64,000 nucleotides of DNA from Ardenticatenaceae bacterium (GTDB lineage Bacteria > Chloroflexota > Anaerolineae > Promineifilales > Promineifilaceae). The notes below the pieces were generated by a model. That model searched no databases. It was not told where the DNA came from and was given only the letters and a program-made list of their open reading frames with translations. Location: assembly GCA_020634395.1 (NCBI GenBank), contig JACKBU010000014.1:1-64000 (forward strand), read 5' to 3'. A program made the position numbers and the translations under genes. Position 1 is the first letter of the stretch, and each line of letters begins with the position of its first letter. Shown here in pieces: positions 36,417-46,264 of this stretch.

Positions 36417-38066
36417 ATGACGTCTGAAAAAGAAAAAGTAGATGACAATGGGGAGGGTGCACCTGAACGGGCCGGGCTTGTTCTGGCCACCCTTATTATC
36501 GTGGCTGCCGTGGCGAACCTGCCTCTGGCGATGGCCAACGTCGCCCTGCCTTCCATCGGCGCATACTTCAACGCTTCTCAGACGCAGCTTAACCTGGTAG
36601 CGGTCTCCTATTCGCTGGGGCTGGCTTGCTCGGTATTATGGCTGGGGGCATTGGGCGATCGTTACGGCCGTAAACTTTTGCTCATACTTGGCGTCACCCT
36701 GGCCATCCCTGCCGCGCTGATCAGTGGGCTGGCGCCAAGCATCGAAGTATTAATCTTTGGGCGGCTTTTTGGCGGTTTTGCGGCTGGTATGGCCTATCCC
36801 ACCACTCTCTCGCTGATCACGGCTCTGTGGGCGCCGGGGCCGCCACGCACCCGGGCCATTGCCTTGTGGGCGGCCATTGGCGGGGCAATCTCTGTGTCAG
36901 GGCCGCTCCTGTCCGGACTTCTGCTGCAATCACTATACTGGGGTTCGGTGTTTTTGATCGTGTTGCCGCTGGCGATAGTTGCCCTTCTGATGGCCTTGAA
37001 GTTTGTTCCGGCACACGTCAATGAGGCAGACGAGGCCGTCGACAATATGGGGGGTATCTTCTCCGTTGTCCTGATTGCCACATTTGTCCTGGCTCTCAAC
37101 TTTTTGCCTGTTGCCGATTATCGTACGTTTGCCCTGGTTTTGCTGCTCATATCGGCCGTCACGACGGCGCTTTTTGTGTGGCAACAGCGCCGCGCTGCAA
37201 ATCCTCTGTACGATTTAAAGGTGGCCGGACGGCGCACCTTTTGGGTGGCGGCCGTGGCGGGCATTATCGTTTTTGGCTCTTTGATGGGCGCTATGTTTAT
37301 CGGGCAGCAGTTTCTGCAAAACGTTCTGGCCTATTCGACCCTCAACGCCGGTCTGGCCGTCCTTCCCGCCGGTATCTGCATGATTTTGGTGGCGCCGCGT
37401 TCGGCCAAAATTGTTGAGGCGCGTGGCTCTCGCCTGACCCTTCTTGGTGGATATGTATTTATTCTGTTGGGGTTCTTGGCGATGCTCTTTCTTTGGAAGG
37501 AAAACATCTCCTATTTGTACGTGGGGCTGGCCTACGCCCTGGTAGGTATCGGCATTGGCCTGGCCGGCACGCCTGCCTCACGGTCGCTGACCGGGTCTGT
37601 GCCGATTACCCGTGCCGGTATGGCATCCGGAACGGCCGATCTCCAACGTGACCTGGGCGGCGCGATGTTTCAATCTTTTTTTGGCGCGTTGTTGGCTGCA
37701 GGGTATACAAGCGCCATCGCCGTTCAGTTAGCGGCGTATCCGGATGCCGCCACCGTACCAGCCAGTGTGAGCAGTTCTATGGAGTTGTCTTTTGCTGGGG
37801 CACAGGCGGTAGCGGCGCAATATCCGCAGTATGCAGCCCAGATTACGGCGGCGGCGAAAGCCGCATTTCTGCAAGGGGATCAGTATGCTTATCTCGCCGG
37901 TATCATCGCGGTGTTGGGTGGCGCGGCATTGGTGTTTTTCCTGTTTCCCAAACACGAGGAGGAACAGAAAATGCTGGCGGAGTTTCATGCTGCCGATATG
38001 GCGCCCAAAACGGCCGTTCCGCCCGATGCAAGTGCCGGTATGCCCCAGCAGCCAGCATCGTTATAG
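36417..38066 (+). CDS. MFS transporter, DHA2-like (drug/proton antiporter) with 14 helices
   Basis: A 549-residue permease. N-terminal half has the MFS motif GALGDRYGRKLLLILG after helix 2 and a motif C-like GAISVSGPLLSGLL. The pattern, length and 14 predicted helices match DHA2 drug exporters. The tail is acidic/Ala-Pro rich (FPKHEEEQKMLAEFHAAD). ATG at 36417 has a weak AGAGAAAGCG. It follows the broken channel by 51 bases and precedes the SulP genes by 41 bases, so these may be in one operon. Substrate cannot be inferred. Confidence 0.88.
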   Translation: MTSEKEKVDDNGEGAPERAGLVLATLIIVAAVANLPLAMANVALPSIGAYFNASQTQLNLVAVSYSLGLACSVLWLGALGDRYGRKLLLILGVTLAIPAALISGLAPSIEVLIFGRLFGGFAAGMAYPTTLSLITALWAPGPPRTRAIALWAAIGGAISVSGPLLSGLLLQSLYWGSVFLIVLPLAIVALLMALKFVPAHVNEADEAVDNMGGIFSVVLIATFVLALNFLPVADYRTFALVLLLISAVTTALFVWQQRRAANPLYDLKVAGRRTFWVAAVAGIIVFGSLMGAMFIGQQFLQNVLAYSTLNAGLAVLPAGICMILVAPRSAKIVEARGSRLTLLGGYVFILLGFLAMLFLWKENISYLYVGLAYALVGIGIGLAGTPASRSLTGSVPITRAGMASGTADLQRDLGGAMFQSFFGALLAAGYTSAIAVQLAAYPDAATVPASVSSSMELSFAGAQAVAAQYPQYAAQITAAAKAAFLQGDQYAYLAGIIAVLGGAALVFFLFPKHEEEQKMLAEFHAADMAPKTAVPPDASAGMPQQPASL

Positions 38067-38106
38067 GCAAAAATGCGTGCTTTGCCTGAATTGAAGGAGG
38101 ATTTCC

Positions 38107-39819
38107 ATGACTGATACAGCAATAAGCAGCCCGAATACTACGGAAACAAAGCAGCCGCAGCGTCAGGGCTTTGTTCCGAATGTCATCTCTGGCCTGGCGA
38201 CCGGACTCTTCAGCATTCCCGAGGGTATGGCCTATGCTCAGTTGGCCGGCGTTAATCCGGTTTATGGTTTGTATTCCGGCATCGTGAGCACCCTCGTGGC
38301 CTCGCTGAGTACCGGCACCGTCCTGATGATGAGCACCCTCACCAGTGCCATTGCCCTGGCGACGGCCAGCGTCTTGCAGGTGTCGGGGATACAAGACAGC
38401 CAGATGCCGCAGGCCTTGTTCACCATTACCTTTCTGGTGGGAACGATCATGTTCGTGTTGGGAATTTTCCGGCTGGGCAGCATTGTCAACTTTGTCTCCA
38501 ATGCGGTCATGACCGGCTTTGTGGCTGGAGCGTCCCTGCTGATTATTCTCGGCCAGGAGCATCACCTGACCGGGTACAGTCCTGTCGGAGCTAACCAGTG
38601 GCAAAAGACGGTTAACTGGCTGCAAAACGTTTCCCAGTGGGATGGTACGACAGTGGCCGTGTCGGTGGCTGTAATCATTTTTATGGTGGTTCTTAAGCGT
38701 GTGCGTGCCCTGGAGAAGTTTGCGCCGATCATCGTGCTGGTGGTGGCCTCGCTTGTCGTCAACTTCTTCCATATCCAGACGGAGTTAGTAGGCAGCATTG
38801 CCACGATTCCCAACAGTTTGCCCATGTTTATACTGCCAAACTTTAGCCTGATTCCCACATTGGCGTTGGGTTCCGTATCGGTGGCGCTGGTGGCGTTGGC
38901 GCAGGGGGCAGGCATCAGCACGGCCGTTCCCAATCCCGACGGCAGCAAAGCCAGCCAATCACGCGACTTTGTAGGCGAAGGGTTGGGTAATCTGGCTGGC
39001 AGCTTCTTCCAGTCCATGGCCACCGGCGGTTCTCTGTCCCGCACCGGCATCAGTGTGGGAGCCGGGGCAAACAGCCGGTTGGGCGGTGTTTTTGCCGGTC
39101 TCTGGCTCGGGCTAATTGTGCTGTTGTTTGGCAGCTATGCCGAGAAAGTCCCTCTGGCTGTCATCGGTGGTATGCTGGTGGTCGTGGGCATAGAGCTTAT
39201 CGTGGCGCGTGTACCCAGCGCTCGCCTGGTATTAAAAACCAGTGACTGGGGATCAATTGCCGCCATGGCTATCACGTTCTTTTCTGCCTTGTTCATTCCT
39301 CTGCAGTTCACAATTTTTCTGGGGGCGCTACTGTCGCTGCTGCTCTACGTGGTGGCGTCGTCCCACAAACTGCGCGTGCGGCAGGCGGCCCGGTTGGATG
39401 ACGGGGGATGGGAGATGCAAGATGCGCCAACAGAGCTAAAGTCCCATCGGGCAAATATTCTGGTGGTGCAAGGTTTGGATTTCTTTGCCGAAGTTCCTGT
39501 GCTTGAAGATGCTTTGCCTACGGCGCGAGGGGTAACGGGTGCCGTTGTGGTGCTGATCATCCGTGACATGCAGCATATTACGAGCACGGCCATCAGGTTC
39601 ATGGAAAGATTTGTTGAACAACTACAGGCGAACGGCAGCCTGCTCATCCTGGCTGACGTCAATCCGGCTGTCCTAAGCGCTTTGGAGCGCAGCGGCGCGT
39701 TGGAAGCCATTGGTGCAGAAAACGTCATTCCGGCAACCAACCGCATACTGGCTGCGGAAGAAACGGCCTGGGAAATGGCGCAAAAATGGCTGCAACAAAA
39801 AGAAACGGCCGACCAGTAA
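38107..39819 (+). CDS. SulP family anion transporter with STAS domain (first of tandem pair)
   Basis: A 570-residue SulP/SLC26 protein: transporter domain with GLATGLFSIPEGMAYAQLAGV and NPVYGLYSGIV near the N-terminus, many helices up to about residue 410, and a C-terminal STAS domain (about 430-545: ILVVQGLDFFAEVPVLEDAL, VVVLIIRDMQHITSTAIRFM). Bacterial SulP proteins move sulfate, bicarbonate or C4 acids; with sulfatases next door sulfate is the simplest guess. Shine-Dalgarno AAGGAGGATTTCC. The next gene is a paralogue starting at once. Confidence 0.93.
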   Translation: MTDTAISSPNTTETKQPQRQGFVPNVISGLATGLFSIPEGMAYAQLAGVNPVYGLYSGIVSTLVASLSTGTVLMMSTLTSAIALATASVLQVSGIQDSQMPQALFTITFLVGTIMFVLGIFRLGSIVNFVSNAVMTGFVAGASLLIILGQEHHLTGYSPVGANQWQKTVNWLQNVSQWDGTTVAVSVAVIIFMVVLKRVRALEKFAPIIVLVVASLVVNFFHIQTELVGSIATIPNSLPMFILPNFSLIPTLALGSVSVALVALAQGAGISTAVPNPDGSKASQSRDFVGEGLGNLAGSFFQSMATGGSLSRTGISVGAGANSRLGGVFAGLWLGLIVLLFGSYAEKVPLAVIGGMLVVVGIELIVARVPSARLVLKTSDWGSIAAMAITFFSALFIPLQFTIFLGALLSLLLYVVASSHKLRVRQAARLDDGGWEMQDAPTELKSHRANILVVQGLDFFAEVPVLEDALPTARGVTGAVVVLIIRDMQHITSTAIRFMERFVEQLQANGSLLILADVNPAVLSALERSGALEAIGAENVIPATNRILAAEETAWEMAQKWLQQKETADQ

Positions 39820-39820
39820 C

Positions 39821-41530
39821 TTGACCAGTAACTTGAGAGCGGGATTGAAGGCCATAACAGCTTCCGCGGGTGAACAACACCAACAAGGATTGGTTGCCAA
39901 CATCTTATCAGGGTTGGCAACCAGTCTGTTTATTGTTCCTACCGGGCTGGCATATGCACAGCTTGCAGGCGTAAATCCTATCTATGGCCTGTACGCGGGT
40001 ATTGTTCCTGTATTTGTGGCGGCTCTTGGTACCGGTACGCTGTTAATGATTAGCACATTGACCAGTTCCATTGCTCTGGCGACGGGAAGTGTGCTGCAAG
40101 TGGCGGGAATTGGGAGCAGCCAGATCCCCCAGGCATTATTCACCATCACGTTTTTGGTGGGGGTGATCATGCTGGTGTTGGGGATAGCGCGTTTGGGCAG
40201 CATTGTGAATTTTGTTTCCAACGAGGTGATGACCGGCTTTGTGGCCGGGGCGGCGATGTTGATCATCTTAGGTCAGGAGGCTCACCTGACAGGTTATGCG
40301 CCGGTGGGCGAGAATACTTTGCAGAAGTTGATCAATTGGCTGCAGAACATCTCCCAGTGGGATGTGACGACGGTGGCTGTTTCTGTGGCGGCGATTGTTT
40401 TGATGATGGTCGCCAGGCGGATTCGGCCTATAGAGAAGTTTGCGGCGATTTTGGTGTTGTTTGTGGGCACGGTGGCTGTTGGATTGTTCAAGATACCGGT
40501 TGAGTTGGTAGGGGATATTGCCACGATTCCGAACGGCCTGCCGGCAATTGCGCTGCCTGATTTTTCGCTAATAGCGCTGCTTTTGCCCGGCGCGGTGTCG
40601 GTGGCGTTTGTGGCGTTGGCGCAGGGGGCAGCCGTGAACACGGCCGTTCCTAACCCTGATGGTAGTAAGTCCAGCCTGTCACGGGACTTTATCGGTCAGG
40701 GATTGGGTAATTTTGTGGGCAGTTTCTTCCAATCTATGAGTACTGGCGGGGCACTGTCGCAAACGGCCGTTAGCGTGGCCGCGGGCGCCAAATCACGATT
40801 GGGTGGTGTTTTTGCCGGCCTCTGGTTGGGGTTGATTGTGCTCTTATTTGGCAGCCAGGCAGAGAATGTACCGCTGCCCGTCATTGGCGGTATGCTGGTT
40901 GTTATTGCGCTCGAGTTGATTGTGGCGCGCGTGCCCAGCATCCGGCTGGTGCTGCGTGTTAAAGCTGTCGGCGCGATTGGGGCCATGGGGCTGACCTTCT
41001 TTTCTGCGCTGTTTATTCCGCTGCAAGACACAATCTTTCTGGGTGCGCTGCTGTCGCTGCTGCTTTACGTGGTGGCCTCTGCCAGCCATTTTCGCTTACA
41101 AGAGGCGGTGCGTTTGGGCGACGGCCGTTGGCAAATGCACGATGCGCCCCAAGAACTAAAAGCCAATCAGGTGACAGTATTGATCGTACAGGGAATGGAT
41201 TTCTTTGCCGAAGTACCATCCCTGGCCGATGAAATGCCTTTAGCCAAAGAGGTAACCCATGCTGTCGTCATTTTAGTTATCCGTGATATGCGTGATGCGA
41301 CGAGTACGTGGATTAAGTGGCTGGAAGGGTACGCGGAAGAGCTGCGTGCGCATGGCAACCTGCTTATTCTGGCGGATGTGGACACGGCCGTCTTCGATAC
41401 CCTGCGCGCCAGCGGCGCTCTGGAAGTGATTGGCGAAGAGAATACCTTCCCGGCCACAATGGAGGTGTTGGCCGTGGAAGAAATGGCCTGGCAAGCAGCC
41501 CAAAACTGGCTCCAGGCGCAGTCGGAATAG
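39821..41530 (+). CDS. SulP family anion transporter with STAS domain (second of tandem pair)
   Basis: A 569-residue paralogue of the preceding gene. Matching stretches include GLATSLFIVPTGLAYAQLAGVNPIYGLY, and the STAS domain (VTVLIVQGMDFFAEVPSLAD, VVILVIRDMRDATSTWIKWL). No ATG exists at a sensible place; TTG 39821, immediately after the upstream stop, gives the same N-terminal length as the paralogue. TTG 39833 is an alternative. The junction has a 12-bp tandem duplication (TTGACCAGTAAC). Translational coupling is likely. The pair arose by duplication. Confidence 0.9.
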   Translation: MTSNLRAGLKAITASAGEQHQQGLVANILSGLATSLFIVPTGLAYAQLAGVNPIYGLYAGIVPVFVAALGTGTLLMISTLTSSIALATGSVLQVAGIGSSQIPQALFTITFLVGVIMLVLGIARLGSIVNFVSNEVMTGFVAGAAMLIILGQEAHLTGYAPVGENTLQKLINWLQNISQWDVTTVAVSVAAIVLMMVARRIRPIEKFAAILVLFVGTVAVGLFKIPVELVGDIATIPNGLPAIALPDFSLIALLLPGAVSVAFVALAQGAAVNTAVPNPDGSKSSLSRDFIGQGLGNFVGSFFQSMSTGGALSQTAVSVAAGAKSRLGGVFAGLWLGLIVLLFGSQAENVPLPVIGGMLVVIALELIVARVPSIRLVLRVKAVGAIGAMGLTFFSALFIPLQDTIFLGALLSLLLYVVASASHFRLQEAVRLGDGRWQMHDAPQELKANQVTVLIVQGMDFFAEVPSLADEMPLAKEVTHAVVILVIRDMRDATSTWIKWLEGYAEELRAHGNLLILADVDTAVFDTLRASGALEVIGEENTFPATMEVLAVEEMAWQAAQNWLQAQSE

Positions 41531-41578
41531 TTTCGACAAGGTATTTTTTGACTACCCAACCTCCAAAGATACAAAACA

Positions 41579-42193
41579 ATGGCTGAAATAACACCTGAAC
41601 CTATTCAAAAAAAAGCCGGTTCCTATGTCGCTTTTTGGATTACCCTGGCGCGAGCGGCGCTGGCCGTGGCGTTGGGATTGGCGCTCATACTCCATCCAGA
41701 TAAAACCCGACCCATGCTGGTGAACTTTATTGGCATGTTCTGGGTAGCAGCGGGGGCAATGAACTTGCGTTGGAGTATCGCCGGTGAACGTGCCCGCTCA
41801 TCTTCTATATTGGCCGGTGTAATCGGCGTTTTGGCCGGCTTGCTGGTATTGGGACGTTTCCTGATCGCGAATGTGGTACACGAGACGTTGTTGGTGCTGA
41901 CTCTGGGGGGCGTCATTGTGCTGACGGGGCTGGTCCACATTTTCGAGGGATTTCTGGTAAGCAACGGCGATGGGGAGCAGCGGCCGCAGCGACGGCGTTC
42001 CTGGTCGAGCATGCTGCTGGGTGTTTTGGAAATGGTCCTGGGAACGACCGTTTTGGTGTGGCAGAAAGACTTTGGGCCGGTTTTTTATGCCGTGGCTACA
42101 ATCTGGGCTTTTTTGGGGGCTTTTGTGCTGCTGCGCGAAGCATGGGTTAAACGAACGGCTCTGCGAACCAACCGGCTGCGGCCAGGAGGATGA
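41579..42193 (+). CDS. HdeD-like (DUF308) membrane protein, second copy
   Basis: A 204-residue membrane protein with six helices in three pairs, as in 35229-35801. An acidic/Lys lead (MAEITPEPIQKKAGSY) is followed by FWITLARAALAVALGLALIL and MLVNFIGMFWVAAGAMNLRW. The C-terminal tail is basic. The ATG has no clear Shine-Dalgarno. It follows the second SulP gene by 48 bases and is probably co-transcribed. Confidence 0.82.
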   Translation: MAEITPEPIQKKAGSYVAFWITLARAALAVALGLALILHPDKTRPMLVNFIGMFWVAAGAMNLRWSIAGERARSSSILAGVIGVLAGLLVLGRFLIANVVHETLLVLTLGGVIVLTGLVHIFEGFLVSNGDGEQRPQRRRSWSSMLLGVLEMVLGTTVLVWQKDFGPVFYAVATIWAFLGAFVLLREAWVKRTALRTNRLRPGG

Positions 42194-42304
42194 ATCTGGT
42201 TTAGACACAAGGACAACGATCCGGAGAGGCGTTTGGCGTAAGCCCACTACTTTGCTAAAATCGGAAGAAGTTGGGAAGCATTTGCACAGCAAGCAAGGTA
42301 ATTA

Positions 42305-44983
42305 ATGCTCGAAACGGCCGTTCCTTCGTACTTTTTACGAACCAAACTTCATCGCCCCTTGTTGCCATCGGACTACATACCACGACCAAGACTATTAGAA
42401 CAACTTGAAAGAATTGTACAACGGCAAGTTGCCATATTAGTCGCTCCCGCTGGTTACGGTAAGTCCACTCTGGCGAGTGCCTGGGTTGAACAGTCTCACT
42501 GTCCTGGTGCCTGGCTGTCCCTGGATGAAGGCGATAATGAGCTGTTTGTTTTTATCGGTTATTTTGTCGCTGCCATCGAGTCTGTTTTTCCCAATTTTGG
42601 GGAACGAATATCAGTGTTAGCTCGGAATCCTACTAGGCCGTCGCTGCCGACTGTTAGTAATTATCTGCTCTATGAGATAGACCAGATAGAGCAGGATTTT
42701 GTGCTTGTATTGGATGATTTCCAGGCCATTACAAATTCTGACGTTCATGAGATATTGCAGGGACTCTTCCGTTATCCTCTGCCTCATTTCCATCTGGTTT
42801 TAATAAGCCGCCACAAACCCCCTTTGCAAGTTTTGAAGCTGCAGGCCCAGAGCAGGTTAGGAGAACTGCGGACTAACGATTTACGCTTCTCAGAAACAGA
42901 GGTTGCTGCCTTTGCCGAAAAGGCGCTGCCGTTCCCGCCGGATGCGGCAACGATTAAAAGTCTGGCGGAAAAAACAGAAGGCTGGCCGGTGGGTTTGCGC
43001 CTGGCCACGATTGCCATCCGCCGTTGGGGCCTGGACGAACACCAGCCGGCCGTTTTGCAGGTTGATAATCAATACATTGTTGAGTACCTGATCAATGAAG
43101 TTCTGGTCCGGCAGGCGGCGTCTGTACGCACGCTTCTACTTAAGACTTCGATCCTCGACCGGTTTACTGCTCCTTTGTGCGCTGCCATTTTGAACTCTGA
43201 GGCAGTGGAGCAGAAGATTCTGCTCCAACTGGAACGCGAAGGGATGTTTATTGAGTCTCTAGATAACCGACGGGAATGGTTTCGTTATCACCAGCTGTTT
43301 AGGGAACTGCTGTATGAACAATTAACGGAGCAATTTGCGGCGGCGGAAATTGCGGCGATGCACCTGCGGGCCAGCAAATGGTTGGCCGCTCAGGGCTACC
43401 TGGAAGAAGCCATTGACCACGCTCTCCTTGGCGGGGACGAATCCGCGGCGGTAAGCATCCTCTTTGCCCACGGACCGCTTTTGGTCAGCGAGGAGCGCTG
43501 GTTGTTGTTGGAGAGGCTGCTGAATAAGTTTCGGCCGGAGATTATCAACCGGGAGCCTCTGCTGCTGCTGCTGCTGTGCTGGCTCAGCCTGGCCAGATAT
43601 TATCTGGCGCGGCTGGAAAGTATTCGAGAATGTATCGCCGCCGCAGAGATTGGGGCGCTGGAACCGGAGCAAAAGCGTTTTCTGGACTGTTCTATGCACA
43701 CGTTTGCGGCTATCGGGCAAAACTGGGCAGGTAATTTTGAGCGAACCGTGTTGCACAGCCGTAAGGCCCTGGCCTTGATCCGGCCAGAGTGGCCAGTGGT
43801 GGCCGGTTATGCCTGGATACATCTGGGCACGGCCGTTCATCATTTGAAAGGCGGTGAAGCCGCGTTGGTGGCTCTTGCTGAAGACGAACACCTGGCGGTG
43901 TCTTCCCGCGACCGAATCTACAAGTATATCGCTGTCAGTTTTGTGGACTGGTTGACTGGTGATTTAACCAAGCTCTTCTACACGGCTCGAAATGGTTTGG
44001 AGCTGATGGGAAGTAAAGATTTACTGCTCAGCAGCGGTATCCTGCACTTGATGGCCGGCAGCGCCTGCTATGAGCGGAATGAACTAGACACGGCCGCGGA
44101 GCATTTTACGGCCGTGCTGGGCGTGAAATACGGCTATCGGGCTCTCCCTTTCATGTACTGTGCCATCGGGCAGGCGCTGGTGTATCTGGCGCAAAACATG
44201 GCGAACGAAGCCTGGGAGGTCATAGAAACGGCCGTTGAATTTTGCCTGGAAACGGAGCATTCATCGCTGTTACTCGTGGGCAGAGCCTTTCAGGCCGAAT
44301 TGGCGCTTCGCCAGGGACAGACCGATAAAGCGCGACAGTTGATCGCGAATTTAGAAGGCACCTTTTTGTCCAAACTAATGCCCCATCCTTACCAACCGCA
44401 GATCACACTGCCCAAAGTGTGGCTGTTTGAAGAAACACCAGCCAGCCGCCAAAAAGCTGAAGCGGAATTAAGACGGCTGCGCAGTATTGTCACCGAAACC
44501 CACAACGTGCCCGGTCAAATCAGAGTGTTGTGCTTGCAGGCGCTTTTGTGCCAATCCCAAAACAAAATGGAGGCAGCCGAGGAAGCTCTGGTGCAGGCGG
44601 TGCGGTTGGCGCAGCCCGGTGGCTTTATCCGCTCCTTTGTTGACCTGGGACCACTAATGGCTGTCCTGCTGAAGCATCTTTATTTGCAGGGGTACGCTCC
44701 TGTTTTTATCCAGCAAATACTAGAAGCCTTTCCCTCCTCCAGGCCGGCCCCAAACACCACGCCCCCTCTTCTCCTCATCGAATCGTTAACTGATCGCGAA
44801 ATGGAAGTGCTGAACTTGCTCGCTCAGCGCCTGAGCAATAAAGAGATTTCCAAAATGCTGGTTATTTCACCGGAAACGGTAAAGCGGCACACAAGCAACA
44901 TTTATCAGAAACTCCAGGTAAAGAATCGTCGCCAGGCGGTTGCCAAAGCCTATTCTCTAAACCTCCTTGTGGATGTGGCCTGA
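42305..44983 (+). CDS. MalT-like LuxR family ATP-dependent transcription regulator
   Basis: An 892-residue protein of the LAL/MalT type. It opens with LRTKLHRPLLPSDYIPRPRL, then the Walker A APAGYGKSTLA (about residues 45-55) and the NTPase core (LVLDDFQAI Walker B). The middle is helical TPR-like repeats (about 330-800), and the end is the LuxR HTH (about 820-885: ESLTDREMEVLNLLAQRLSN, KEISKMLVISPETVKRHTSN). Such regulators bind ATP and an inducer and oligomerise on direct repeats. One of five conserved promoter motifs lies 50 bases after its stop, so this protein is the best candidate activator of the island. Confidence 0.92.
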   Translation: MLETAVPSYFLRTKLHRPLLPSDYIPRPRLLEQLERIVQRQVAILVAPAGYGKSTLASAWVEQSHCPGAWLSLDEGDNELFVFIGYFVAAIESVFPNFGERISVLARNPTRPSLPTVSNYLLYEIDQIEQDFVLVLDDFQAITNSDVHEILQGLFRYPLPHFHLVLISRHKPPLQVLKLQAQSRLGELRTNDLRFSETEVAAFAEKALPFPPDAATIKSLAEKTEGWPVGLRLATIAIRRWGLDEHQPAVLQVDNQYIVEYLINEVLVRQAASVRTLLLKTSILDRFTAPLCAAILNSEAVEQKILLQLEREGMFIESLDNRREWFRYHQLFRELLYEQLTEQFAAAEIAAMHLRASKWLAAQGYLEEAIDHALLGGDESAAVSILFAHGPLLVSEERWLLLERLLNKFRPEIINREPLLLLLLCWLSLARYYLARLESIRECIAAAEIGALEPEQKRFLDCSMHTFAAIGQNWAGNFERTVLHSRKALALIRPEWPVVAGYAWIHLGTAVHHLKGGEAALVALAEDEHLAVSSRDRIYKYIAVSFVDWLTGDLTKLFYTARNGLELMGSKDLLLSSGILHLMAGSACYERNELDTAAEHFTAVLGVKYGYRALPFMYCAIGQALVYLAQNMANEAWEVIETAVEFCLETEHSSLLLVGRAFQAELALRQGQTDKARQLIANLEGTFLSKLMPHPYQPQITLPKVWLFEETPASRQKAEAELRRLRSIVTETHNVPGQIRVLCLQALLCQSQNKMEAAEEALVQAVRLAQPGGFIRSFVDLGPLMAVLLKHLYLQGYAPVFIQQILEAFPSSRPAPNTTPPLLLIESLTDREMEVLNLLAQRLSNKEISKMLVISPETVKRHTSNIYQKLQVKNRRQAVAKAYSLNLLVDVA

Positions 44984-45032
44984 TCCATACCAGATTTACC
45001 TCGTCCTCAACCCCCAAAGTTACTACAACTTT

Positions 45033-45079
45033 TATACACCTTTATGGCACTGTCGATTGACCATGGATTAACGTACTCT
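45033..45079 (+). promoter_or_regulatory. Island motif site upstream of the DUF1269 gene at 45141
   Basis: TATACACCTTTATGG (45033-45047), 26 bases, then TACTCT (45074-45079). TACAACTTT precedes the 15-mer, as at 29700 and 55423. It sits 50 bases after the end of the LuxR regulator gene. Confidence 0.55.
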
Positions 45080-45140
45080 TTTCATCATGATGAACTACGT
45101 AAGAGTGGTTCGTTCGGTGGCAGTAAAAGGACGATGGGCG

Positions 45141-45626
45141 ATGAGTACGTTATTGGTTTTGACTTTTGATAATAAAACCGGCGCTCGCGTAATGGTTGAC
45201 CAGGTCCAAACTTTGCAAAGACAGCAGTTAATCACCCTAGCTGACGCAGCCACAGTCATTCGCCAAGAGGACGGAAGGATCAAGATAAAGCAGTTAAACA
45301 ATCTGGTGGGGGCCGGTGCTTTCGGTGGAGCATTCTGGGGCTTGTTCGTTGGTACGCTTTTCTGGTCATCCTGGCTGGACCCGGCCAAAGCCGATTGTGC
45401 TCCTCCCAAAACACCAAACTGCGGCCTTGACGAGGCCTTCATGTTAGAAGTGCATAGTGCCATTAAAGCGGGCTATTCGGCGCTTTTCATGATAGTGGCT
45501 TATGTGGCCAACGAAGAAGTGTATGTCACACTGGCGGAAAATACTGCTACGTTCCAAAAAGTCTATCTTAGCCCCGAAAGTGAAGCAATGTTAAGTGAAG
45601 CGTTTGGCGTTGTGGAGGAGTTTTGA
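45141..45626 (+). CDS. DUF1269-type protein with shortened glycine region and cysteines
   Basis: A 161-residue protein. The first half resembles the protein at 55573-56070 (LLVLTFDNKTGARVMVDQVQ, LQRQQLITLADAATVIRQED, KQLNNLVGAGAFGGAFWGLF). The second Gly-rich helix is replaced by SSWLDPAKADCAPPKTPNCG with two Cys, then LDEAFMLEVHSAIKAGYSALF resumes the common pattern. The ATG at 45141 has AAAGGACGATGGGCG before it; ATG 45087 in frame is possible. Family function is unknown. An island motif lies 62 bases upstream of it. Confidence 0.78.
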   Translation: MSTLLVLTFDNKTGARVMVDQVQTLQRQQLITLADAATVIRQEDGRIKIKQLNNLVGAGAFGGAFWGLFVGTLFWSSWLDPAKADCAPPKTPNCGLDEAFMLEVHSAIKAGYSALFMIVAYVANEEVYVTLAENTATFQKVYLSPESEAMLSEAFGVVEEF

Positions 45627-45820
45627 TCAAGCGTTTCGCCCCCGTGACTTCATCAACCGGGGAAGAATATTTGCCGCCTTTGTCAGTCCGCTTTTACGGA
45701 AAGCAAGGGATCTGATCTCTGAAGCGGTTGGTTTGTTGGGTTCATGGCGAGACTGGCAAACAGCACAATCTCGCACACGTTAGTTATAGAAAACGATATA
45801 TCATATAGGAGGTATACAAA

Positions 45821-46249
45821 ATGTTGAAGTATGGACCTGTGGATGTGGTCGTCCTGGCATTTGGCGAGCCACAGTTTGACGGCTCCATCTTGACGGCTCT
45901 TGAACAACAGGCTGCAACCGGAACCATTCGGGTGCTTGATGCCATGGTGTTGTTCAAGGATGAAGATGGAAAGCAGTGGCAGCTCGATTTGGAGGATTTG
46001 CCAGAGGAGGAGAAGACGGCCGTTGGGTTTATCGAGACGGGTACGCGCGGGCTGTTCGACACCGAAGACGCCGAGACATTATGGGAAGGTATGGTCCCCG
46101 GTTCTGGCGTTCTGGCGTTGGCAATTGAGCATGCCTGGGCAGTTTCTCTGGTGAATGCTATTGCCGAAAATGGCGTAGAAGTCGCTTTGAACTTCCGTGT
46201 ACCGGCTCCGATTGTAGATGAAGCATTTGCTTCACTTTCTGTATCTTAA
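45821..46249 (+). CDS. DUF6325-like small protein
   Basis: A 142-residue soluble protein: YGPVDVVVLAFGEPQFDGSI, LTALEQQAATGTIRVLDAMVLFKDEDGK, then an acidic stretch (LDLEDLPEEEKTAVG) and a helical end with IEHAWAVSLVNAIAENGVEV. This is the pattern of the DUF6325 family, in which the first 60 residues form a ferredoxin-like fold and an AIEHxWA motif follows. Function unknown. Shine-Dalgarno AGGAGGTATACAAA. It starts a unit of three small genes ending at the terminator at 46988. The related 51349-52230 has a long extra tail. Confidence 0.75.
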   Translation: MLKYGPVDVVVLAFGEPQFDGSILTALEQQAATGTIRVLDAMVLFKDEDGKQWQLDLEDLPEEEKTAVGFIETGTRGLFDTEDAETLWEGMVPGSGVLALAIEHAWAVSLVNAIAENGVEVALNFRVPAPIVDEAFASLSVS

Positions 46250-46264
46250 CTCAAGGAGGTTATC